Source: Shewanella indica
Lineage (GTDB): Bacteria > Pseudomonadota > Gammaproteobacteria > Enterobacterales > Shewanellaceae
Length of the DNA: 64,000 nt
Assembly (NCBI RefSeq): GCF_002836975.1
Contig: NZ_NIJK01000029.1
Location: 275,100-339,099 of the forward strand
Direction of reading: 5' to 3'
The notes beneath the pieces are model-generated. The model was not told the DNA's origin and searched no databases. It saw nothing but the letters and a program-made list of their open reading frames with translations. Shown here piece after piece: positions 57,511 through 64,000 of the stretch (positions are counted from its first letter, which is position 1; every line of letters begins with the position of its first letter). The position numbers and the translations under genes were made by a program.

Positions 57511-59217
57511 ATGCCCACTACCGGCCTCCACTTAGGATTATCGACGCTATTTATCCGTAAGGGGCTGCTCAATGAGAGCAGCCTGACGGAGGCCATCAAG
57601 CAGTCGCAAAACAGCAACCAAGCCCTGGTCACCACCCTGGTGACCAGCAAGCTTTTATCTGCCCGCAGCATAGCCGAGCTCTGTTATGAGGAGTACGGCA
57701 CCCCGCTGCTGGATCTCAATGAGTTTGACCTCAGCAGCATTCCGGATGAGTTTCTCAACAAGAAGCTGATCGACAAACACAGATGTCTGCCGCTGTTCAA
57801 GCGCGGCAACCGCCTCTATATCGCCACCTCGGATCCCACCAATATCGCCGCCCTGGAAGACTTTCAGTTCAGCGCCGGCCTGCATGCCGAAGCGATACTG
57901 GTCGAAGAGGACAAGTTAGCCAAGGCGCTGGAAAAGGTACTGGAAGAGGACTTGAGCTCGCTGGATCTCGATGGCCTGGATGAAGAGTCTCTCGCCGGCA
58001 TCGAAGTCACAGATACCGACAAGCGCCCGGAAGAAAACAGCGAAGGCAAGGACGATGCCCCCATCGTCATCTATATCAATAAAATTCTCACCGATGCCAT
58101 CCGTAAGGGCGCGTCGGATCTGCATTTTGAACCCTACGAGAAGCGCTACCGCATCCGTTTTCGTATCGATGGCATACTCCATGAGGTGTCCGAGCCGCCA
58201 ATTTCACTTTCCGGACGGATATCGGCTCGCTTAAAGGTAATGTCCAAGCTGGATATCGCCGAGCGCCGGGTGCCCCAGGATGGCCGCATCAAGATGCGGC
58301 TGTCGCGCAACAAGAGCATAGATTTTCGGGTCAGCACCCTGCCCACCCTCTGGGGCGAAAAGATAGTGATGCGGATCCTCGACTCCTCTTCGGCGCAGTT
58401 GGGCATAGAAAAGCTCGGCTATGAGGAAGACCAGAAACAAGCCTATATGGAGATGCTGGCAAGACCCCAGGGGATGATCCTGGTTACCGGCCCCACGGGG
58501 TCAGGGAAAACCGTGTCCCTCTATACCGGCCTCAATATTCTCAATACCGAGGAGCGCAATATCAGCACCGCCGAAGATCCGGTGGAGATTAACCTCGAAG
58601 GGGTTAACCAGGTGCATATCAACCCCAAGGCCGGGTTAACCTTCGCCTCGGCGCTGCGCTCCTTCCTGCGTCAGGATCCGGATGTGGTGATGGTGGGGGA
58701 AATTCGCGATCTGGAAACCGCCGAAATCGCCATCAAGGCCGCACAAACCGGCCACCTGGTGCTCTCGACCCTGCACACCAACTCATCGGCCGAAACCCTC
58801 ACCCGTTTGCTCAATATGGGCGTACCCGGCTACAACATTGCCAGTTCGGTCAACCTGATTATTGCCCAGCGCCTGGCCCGCCGTCTCTGCCCCGAGTGCC
58901 GACAAGCGGAAGAGATCCCCGAACATGAACTGCTGCAGCTGGGCTTCAGCCAGCAACAGATAGATAGCGGTTTTACCGTTTATAAGCCCTGCGGCTGTGA
59001 GCACTGCTCCGGCGGTTACAAGGGCCGGGTCGGTATCTATGAGGTGATGAAGATGTCCGATGAAATTGCCAGAACCATTATGGAAGGTGGTAATTCACTG
59101 CAGATTGCCGCTACCGCCAAGCAGCAGGGAATGAGGGATTTGCGCCTGTCTGGCCTGCTTAAAGTCATTCAGGGCGTCACCAGCATTGCCGAGGTCAACC
59201 GGGTAACCAGTTACTGA
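57511..59217 (+). CDS. pilB: Type IV pilus assembly ATPase PilB
   Basis: A 568-residue hexameric ATPase that drives pilus extension. It has the N-terminal MshE/GSPII-E domain (residues 1-150), the Walker A motif [16 protein letters not shown], the Asp box, Walker B ([18 protein letters not shown]), His box [16 protein letters not shown] and the zinc-binding Cys pairs CPEC and CGCEHC near residues 455-495. It is co-directional with pilA and pilC and 8 bases after pilA. Confidence 0.96.
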   Translation: MPTTGLHLGLSTLFIRKGLLNESSLTEAIKQSQNSNQALVTTLVTSKLLSARSIAELCYEEYGTPLLDLNEFDLSSIPDEFLNKKLIDKHRCLPLFKRGNRLYIATSDPTNIAALEDFQFSAGLHAEAILVEEDKLAKALEKVLEEDLSSLDLDGLDEESLAGIEVTDTDKRPEENSEGKDDAPIVIYINKILTDAIRKGASDLHFEPYEKRYRIRFRIDGILHEVSEPPISLSGRISARLKVMSKLDIAERRVPQDGRIKMRLSRNKSIDFRVSTLPTLWGEKIVMRILDSSSAQLGIEKLGYEEDQKQAYMEMLARPQGMILVTGPTGSGKTVSLYTGLNILNTEERNISTAEDPVEINLEGVNQVHINPKAGLTFASALRSFLRQDPDVVMVGEIRDLETAEIAIKAAQTGHLVLSTLHTNSSAETLTRLLNMGVPGYNIASSVNLIIAQRLARRLCPECRQAEEIPEHELLQLGFSQQQIDSGFTVYKPCGCEHCSGGYKGRVGIYEVMKMSDEIARTIMEGGNSLQIAATAKQQGMRDLRLSGLLKVIQGVTSIAEVNRVTSY

Positions 59218-59392
59218 TGCCTGCCAAGCCAGACAGCGACTGTGATATCCAAAGCCGGCGTGCCAACGCGTGAGTGCCATAGCATAAGCGCCACAACATG
59301 AGTGCTTAACGCCATTCGCTGCAGGCAGGCCAGGGTTAACCCGACTAAAATAATATGCAGGCACGGCAAACCGTTTATTCCAAGGAACTATT

Positions 59393-60661
59393 ATGGCCAC
59401 AGCAACGGCAACAGCTAAAAATAATAAAGCCAAAACCAAAGGTGCCAAGGCTCAAGCCAAGATCTACACCTTCACCTGGAAAGGTCTTAACCGCGATGGC
59501 AAGCAAAGCTCCGGCGAATTGCGCGGCGCCAGCATTGCCGAAATCAAAAGCTTACTGAAAAACCAGGGGATTAATCCCAAACTGGTACGTAAAAAGTCTG
59601 CCTCTCTCTTTGGTGGTGATAAAAAAATCAAGCCGATGGATATCGCGGTGATCACCCGCCAGATAGCCACCATGCTGGCCGCAGGTGTGCCCTTGGTGAC
59701 CTCCATCGAGTTGATTGCCCGCGGCCATGAGAAAAACAAGGTGCGTATTTTGCTGGGCACTGTGTTGGCCGATGTTCAGGCAGGTATTCCCCTTTCCGAT
59801 GCCCTGCGCCCCCACAGGGCTTATTTCGATGATCTCTATGTCGACCTGGTGGCCGCCGGGGAACATTCCGGCTCTCTGGATGCGGTATTTGACCGTATCG
59901 CGACCTACAGAGAGAAAGCCGAGGCGCTCAAATCCAAGATTAAAAAAGCCATGTTCTATCCCGCGGCGGTAGTTGTGGTTGCCATAGCAGTTACTGTGCT
60001 GCTATTGCTGTTTGTGGTACCTCAGTTCGAAAGTATCTTTGCCGGCTTTGGCGCTGAACTGCCCGCCTTTACCCAACTGATAGTTAATATAAGCCGTTGG
60101 CTGCAAAGTACCTGGTATCTGTTTCTCGCGGCGATTGTTATCGGGGTTTGGCTGTTTGTCCGCGCCCATCGCAACTCGGAAAAGTTTCGTAACCGTATCG
60201 ATGAAATGGTGCTTAAAATTCCCCTGATTGGCGAAATCCTCCATAAGGCTGCCATGGCCCGTTTCGCCCGCACCCTGGCCACTACCTTTGCCGCCGGGGT
60301 ACCGCTGATTGATGGCCTGGAGTCTGCCGCCGGCGCCTCCGGTAACTATGTCTACCGCAAGGCCCTGCTGAATGTACGCACCGAAGTGATGGCCGGTATG
60401 CAGATGAACGTGGCCATGCGTACCACCAAGCTGTTTCCCGATATGCTGATCCAGATGGTGATGATAGGTGAGGAATCCGGTTCACTGGATAATATGCTCA
60501 ACAAGATAGCCAATATTTATGAGATGCAGGTAGATGACGCCGTAGACGGGCTTTCCAGCCTGATTGAACCCATTATGATGGTGGTCATAGGTACTCTGGT
60601 AGGTGGTCTTATTGTAGGTATGTACCTGCCTATCTTCCAAATGGGTAACGTGGTAGGTTAA
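59393..60661 (+). CDS. pilC: Type IV pilus inner-membrane platform protein PilC
   Basis: A 422-residue protein with two GspF domains (about residues 85-210 and 290-410) and three membrane segments (VVVVAIAVTVLLLLFVVP is the first). It links PilB rotation to pilin assembly. Typical segments are ITRQIATMLAAGVPLVTSIE, ARFARTLATTFAAGVPL and MIGEESGSLDNMLNKIA. AAGGAAC lies 6 bases before ATG 59393. A 175-base gap separates it from pilB and shows no gene. Confidence 0.95.
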   Translation: MATATATAKNNKAKTKGAKAQAKIYTFTWKGLNRDGKQSSGELRGASIAEIKSLLKNQGINPKLVRKKSASLFGGDKKIKPMDIAVITRQIATMLAAGVPLVTSIELIARGHEKNKVRILLGTVLADVQAGIPLSDALRPHRAYFDDLYVDLVAAGEHSGSLDAVFDRIATYREKAEALKSKIKKAMFYPAAVVVVAIAVTVLLLLFVVPQFESIFAGFGAELPAFTQLIVNISRWLQSTWYLFLAAIVIGVWLFVRAHRNSEKFRNRIDEMVLKIPLIGEILHKAAMARFARTLATTFAAGVPLIDGLESAAGASGNYVYRKALLNVRTEVMAGMQMNVAMRTTKLFPDMLIQMVMIGEESGSLDNMLNKIANIYEMQVDDAVDGLSSLIEPIMMVVIGTLVGGLIVGMYLPIFQMGNVVG

Positions 60662-60735
60662 ACCTCAGTATCAAAGCCGGTGCAATAATAACAAGCAGCA
60701 CTTTTAACACCATTTTTAGGGCAGTGTAATATTCG

Positions 60736-61650
60736 ATGTCAGACTTTATTGCCATATTGAGCCACAATCTGTGGCTCTTTCTTGTTCTCTGTTTTCTGTT
60801 TGCCTCTGTGATAGGCAGCTTTCTCAATGTAGTGATCCACCGCCTGCCGGTAATGATGAAGCGCGAATGGCAGCAGGAATGCAATCAATACCTGCAGGAA
60901 TACCAACCCGAACTCACTAAACAGATAGGTGAAGCCAAGCTCAATGCTGCAATAGATAACTACCCGGCCAAGTACAATCTGTTACTGCCAAAGTCTGCCT
61001 GCCCCAAGTGTGGTGCTCATATCAAACCCTGGCACAACTTACCCATAATCGGCTACCTGATGCTTGGCGGTAAATGCGCCGCCTGTAAGGCCAAAATCTC
61101 GGCCAGGTATCCTCTATTCGAATTGTTGACGGCCCTACTCATTTGTACGCTCGGTTGGTATTTTGGCCCAACACTGCAGTTTGCCTATGCAACTATTCTG
61201 ACCTTTGGACTGATAGCCCTCAGCGGCATAGATTTAGATGAGATGCTACTGCCTGATCAGCTTACCCTGCCGCTGCTGTGGCTCGGTTTACTGATTAATA
61301 TCTCCGGCACTTTTACCAGCATTACCGATGCCACCATAGGCGCCGCAGCCGGTTATTTAAGCCTCTGGTCTATCTACTGGCTGTTCAAATTAATCACCGG
61401 CAAGGAAGGCATGGGCTATGGCGACTTCAAGCTTATGGCCTTATTTGGCGCCTGGCTGGGCTGGCAGATGCTACCACTGATAATTCTGCTCTCTTCTTTG
61501 GTGGGCGCCCTGGTAGGGGTGTTACTCATAGTGTTCAAGAACCTCAATCGGGGTAACCCCATTCCCTTTGGCCCCTATATTGCCATAGCAGGTTGGGTTG
61601 CCCTGGTGTGGGGGCAACAGATAGTTGACTGGTACTTGGGAACTCTTTAA
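60736..61650 (+). CDS. pilD: Prepilin peptidase/N-methyltransferase PilD
   Basis: A 304-residue inner-membrane aspartic protease that cleaves and N-methylates PilA and type II secretion pseudopilins. The N-terminal cytoplasmic loop has the zinc Cys set CPKC and CAAC (about residues 92-120). The catalytic aspartates lie in GIDLDEMLLPD and GYGDFKLMALFGAWLGW. About eight hydrophobic segments are seen. Its stop is directly followed by the coaE start. Confidence 0.95.
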   Translation: MSDFIAILSHNLWLFLVLCFLFASVIGSFLNVVIHRLPVMMKREWQQECNQYLQEYQPELTKQIGEAKLNAAIDNYPAKYNLLLPKSACPKCGAHIKPWHNLPIIGYLMLGGKCAACKAKISARYPLFELLTALLICTLGWYFGPTLQFAYATILTFGLIALSGIDLDEMLLPDQLTLPLLWLGLLINISGTFTSITDATIGAAAGYLSLWSIYWLFKLITGKEGMGYGDFKLMALFGAWLGWQMLPLIILLSSLVGALVGVLLIVFKNLNRGNPIPFGPYIAIAGWVALVWGQQIVDWYLGTL

Positions 61651-62262
61651 ATGGCGAACTTTATTGTAGGCCTCACAGGGGGCATAGGCAGCGGTAAAAC
61701 GACAGTAGCCAATCTGTTTGCCGAGCAAGGCATTGTCTTGGTTGATGCCGATATCATTGCCAGAGAAGTAGTCGCAAAAGGCTCAGATGGCCTTAAGCAA
61801 ATTGGCGATAAATTTGGCCCTCAGATGCTGACACCTGAGGGCAGCCTGAATAGGGCGGCGCTGAGGGAACAGATATTTCATCATCCGCAAGACAGGGAGT
61901 GGCTCAATGCCCTGTTGCATCCCATGATACGTACCCGCATGCTGGAACGGCTTGAGATGGCGGCTTCTCCTTATGTCATTATGGTGGTTCCCTTACTGTT
62001 TGAGAACGGCCTGGACAAACTGGCAGATCGCACATTAGTTGTAGATATTTCACCCAAATTACAATTGCAGCGAACTATTGAACGGGACATGGTGTCTAAG
62101 GAGCAGGTTCAAAACATTATCAATAGCCAGAGCGACCGCCAGAGCCGACTCGATAAGGCCGATGATGTGATTGACAATCAGGGAGAGATCGACGCGTTAC
62201 AGGCCCAGGTACTGGCGCTGCATAATAAATACTTACAGCTGGCAGACATTAAAAATTCATGA
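61651..62262 (+). CDS. coaE: Dephospho-CoA kinase
   Basis: A 203-residue enzyme for the last step of coenzyme A synthesis. It has the P-loop LTGGIGSGKTTVANLF, the substrate-binding VDADIIAREVV and the lid region RTIERDMVSKEQ. Its ATG follows the pilD stop with no gap, and its end overlaps zapD by 4 bases, so the housekeeping genes ride on the pilus transcript. Confidence 0.95.
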   Translation: MANFIVGLTGGIGSGKTTVANLFAEQGIVLVDADIIAREVVAKGSDGLKQIGDKFGPQMLTPEGSLNRAALREQIFHHPQDREWLNALLHPMIRTRMLERLEMAASPYVIMVVPLLFENGLDKLADRTLVVDISPKLQLQRTIERDMVSKEQVQNIINSQSDRQSRLDKADDVIDNQGEIDALQAQVLALHNKYLQLADIKNS

Positions 62263-62999
62263 ACACGACAGAACTGATATTCGAACAGCCGCTAAATGAA
62301 AAGATCCGTAGTTATCTGCGTCTGGAATATCTCGCTCGTCAATTGGATAACAACCTGCAGCAAGATCATCAACACAGATGCTTCTATCCGCTTTTCTCTC
62401 TCTGTGAACTTACCGAACGCTGTGATTACCGCAGCGAAGTCATCAAAGACATCGACCGCCAATTAATCCAGCTGCAAAACTGGCAACAGCAGGAACAAGT
62501 CGATCAACAACAGCTACAGCACTATCTTGAACAATTCTCCCATGCCAGAGAAGAGCTGCAACGCCCGCAGCGTCCAGGTAGCCAGCTGAAACAAGACAGA
62601 TTTATATCGGCGCTCAGACAGAGATTCAGTATGCCTGGTGCTTGCTGTAACTTCGATCTGCCGCAGCTCCACTTTTGGCTGGCGAAACCTTGGGAAGAAC
62701 GCAGCCAAGAGTATCGCCAATGGACCAACCACTTCAGGAGTTTACTGCAACCTATCAGCCTGCTGTTGCAACTAACCCGCATGAGCTGTGAGTACCGAGA
62801 GGCTGTCGCCCATGCCGGCTTTTATCAAGGCGATAGTCAACAAAGCCTGTCACTGGTTAGAGTCAAGCTTGACGCCGAACAGGGCTGCTACCCCACCATA
62901 AGTGGCCATAGGAATCGTTTTGCCATTCACTTTGTCCAGTTCGAACAGCAGAAACATTCAGACAGAACGGTCAAATTCCTACTGGCGACCTGCGGCTAA
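62259..62999 (+). CDS. zapD: Cell division protein ZapD (YacF)
   Basis: A 246-residue FtsZ-crosslinking protein that stabilises the Z-ring. Family segments are [35 protein letters not shown] and [14 protein letters not shown] at the end. It overlaps coaE by 4 bases (ATGA), as in the usual coaE-zapD-yacG order. Confidence 0.94.
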   Translation: MNTTELIFEQPLNEKIRSYLRLEYLARQLDNNLQQDHQHRCFYPLFSLCELTERCDYRSEVIKDIDRQLIQLQNWQQQEQVDQQQLQHYLEQFSHAREELQRPQRPGSQLKQDRFISALRQRFSMPGACCNFDLPQLHFWLAKPWEERSQEYRQWTNHFRSLLQPISLLLQLTRMSCEYREAVAHAGFYQGDSQQSLSLVRVKLDAEQGCYPTISGHRNRFAIHFVQFEQQKHSDRTVKFLLATCG

Positions 63000-63043
63000 A
63001 CTCTTTACCATGGGCGCCATCAGTTAGCCCGAGAGACACAAAA

Positions 63044-63259
63044 ATGCCTATCACAGTTAAGTGCCCCACCTGTCAAAAAGAGGTGGAATGGAGCCCCGAA
63101 TCCAAATTCAAGCCCTTCTGTAGCGAGCGTTGTAAACTCATAGATCTTGGAGATTGGGCCTCAGAGAAACATGCTATCCCGGTGAAGCCAGAATTTGATC
63201 AGCAGATGCTGGATGAGCTGGGTTACGATGAAGGCAATTTCTTCAAGGATCAATCATGA
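63044..63259 (+). CDS. yacG: DNA gyrase inhibitor YacG
   Basis: A 71-residue zinc protein with the four Cys ligands CPTC and CSERC (residues 6-9 and about 27-31) and [19 protein letters not shown]. In E. coli it binds GyrB and blocks DNA binding by gyrase. It lies 44 bases after zapD and overlaps mutT by 4 bases. Confidence 0.93.
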   Translation: MPITVKCPTCQKEVEWSPESKFKPFCSERCKLIDLGDWASEKHAIPVKPEFDQQMLDELGYDEGNFFKDQS

Positions 63260-63654
63260 CCAAAAGAGTTCATGTCGCAGTCGGTATTATCAAATCCGGC
63301 GAACAGATCCTACTGGCCAAGCGCCATGGGCATCTGCATCAAGGTGGAAAATGGGAGTTCCCCGGCGGTAAAGTCGAAACCGGCGAAACCGTCACCCAAG
63401 CGCTCGCCAGAGAACTCACAGAAGAAGTCGGCCTCAACATAGCAGATTCCACTCCTTTTATGTTGTTGTCTTATGACTATCCCGACAAACAAGTATTACT
63501 GGATATTCACCTGGTCACTGAATTCAGTGGTACGGCTTATGGCGTCGAGGGACAGCAAGTCGAGTGGGTATACTTGGAAAAGCTCCCGGAATACACCTTC
63601 CCGGACGCCAACCAACCTATTCTTGATAAAATCCTGACAGAGTTTTCAAACTAA
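63256..63654 (+). CDS. mutT: 8-oxo-dGTP diphosphatase MutT
   Basis: A 132-residue Nudix hydrolase that removes 8-oxo-dGTP and so prevents A:T to C:G mutations. The Nudix box is complete: [20 protein letters not shown] followed by VGL (G-x5-E-x7-RE-U-x-EE-x-GU). KWEFPGGK precedes it. It is the last gene of the run and is followed by a terminator. Confidence 0.94.
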   Translation: MTKRVHVAVGIIKSGEQILLAKRHGHLHQGGKWEFPGGKVETGETVTQALARELTEEVGLNIADSTPFMLLSYDYPDKQVLLDIHLVTEFSGTAYGVEGQQVEWVYLEKLPEYTFPDANQPILDKILTEFSN

Positions 63655-63658
63655 GCCC

Positions 63659-63685
63659 TAAGCCAGCCGCCTAAGCTGGCTTTTT
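63659..63685 (+). terminator. Terminator of the mutT operon
   Basis: AAGCCAGC and GCTGGCTT form an 8-base stem with a short loop, followed by TTTATTAT, 5 bases after the mutT stop. Confidence 0.85.
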
Positions 63686-63703
63686 ATTATCCCTGTCTTG
63701 TCG

Positions 63704-64000
63704 ATGCAGATGTCCCAAATCACCTCTGCAGAGGTCATCGTTGCTGGCGCAGGCTGGCATACTATGGATACGGCAATACCTTTCTCAAATCTCACTTTGA
63801 TTAAGCTACCCGCCTATTCCCCAGATCTGAACCCGATGGAGCAAGTTTGGCAATGGCTCAGACAACACTGTCTTTCCAACCGAGTATTCGATTGCTACGA
63901 GCAAATTGTTGAGTAAGCATCCCGAGCCTGGAATACCTTCATTGAGGATACTGGTCGGGTGAAATCTCTGTGCTCCAGGGGCTGGATAGATCAGGGACTG
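63704..64000 (+). pseudogene. C-terminal fragment of an IS630-family transposase, interrupted
   Basis: The translation shows the DDE-type end of an IS630 transposase: AGAGWHTMD (usual DNAGWH), LIKLPAYSPDLNPMEQVWQ with the catalytic Glu region, and LRQHCLSNRVFDCYEQIVE. A TAA at 63914-63916 stops the frame, but homology continues behind it (ASRAWNTFIEDTGRVKSLC ... GWI), reaching the window edge. The N-terminal two-thirds is missing, as mutT with its terminator lies directly before. It is a dead remnant. No IS end is visible on the left. Confidence 0.8.

Overview
The window reads as a chromosome segment of a Shewanella-type gammaproteobacterium. The support is gene content and order: pdhR-aceE-aceF-lpdA, ampE/ampD, nadC, pilA-pilB-pilC-pilD-coaE-zapD-yacG-mutT, the divergent pmbA/darP pair, acnB and an octaheme tetrathionate-reductase-type cytochrome, together with protein sequences very close to what I know of Shewanella (for example RimO and Otr). 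I cannot fix the species. No rRNA, tRNA or CRISPR was seen.

Region 1 (1-10.7 kb) is an anaerobic sulfur-oxyanion respiration island. A thiosulfate/polysulfide reductase molybdoenzyme (phsA/psrA type, cut by the left edge) is divergent from a monoheme cytochrome, a DUF3373 outer-membrane barrel and an octaheme cytochrome (otr). A MOT1-type molybdate/sulfate transporter follows, then a divergent TtrS/TtrR-like (or ThsS/ThsR-like) two-component pair. A MITE-like element lies between the small cytochrome and the barrel gene. Together these suggest sensing, cofactor-metal supply and reduction of tetrathionate or thiosulfate.

Region 2 (10.7-23.2 kb) holds an OprC-like TonB receptor, a RegB/RegA-type redox two-component system, a PhoD-like phosphatase, and a complete urease cluster (ureDABCEFG) preceded by an AraC-family regulator. 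Nickel loading is covered by UreE with a His-rich tail and by the GTPase UreG. No urea or nickel transporter is visible here.

Region 3 (23.2-33.3 kb) contains a GNAT acetyltransferase, a badly decayed HlyD/YibH-like gene, an NhaC-family antiporter controlled by a lysine riboswitch (so probably a lysine transporter), a SIMPL protein, rimO, arfA with its built-in terminator hairpin, a solute-binding protein, an unknown small protein, and pmbA/darP.

Region 4 (33.3-56 kb) is core metabolism and envelope: acnB, a HAD phosphatase, an M13 peptidase, a patatin-barrel (type Vd) protein, a 1480-residue propeller-PAS-GGDEF-EAL sensor, the pyruvate dehydrogenase genes with PdhR and its operators, ampE, ampD and nadC.

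Region 5 (56-64 kb) is the type IV pilus operon and the coaE-zapD-yacG-mutT run, ending in a fragment of an IS630-family transposase at the right edge. A repeat-rich gap of about 1 kb precedes pilA.

Gene starts were chosen by eye from start codons and Shine-Dalgarno sequences. Family calls rest on recognised motifs and remembered homologues, not on searches.
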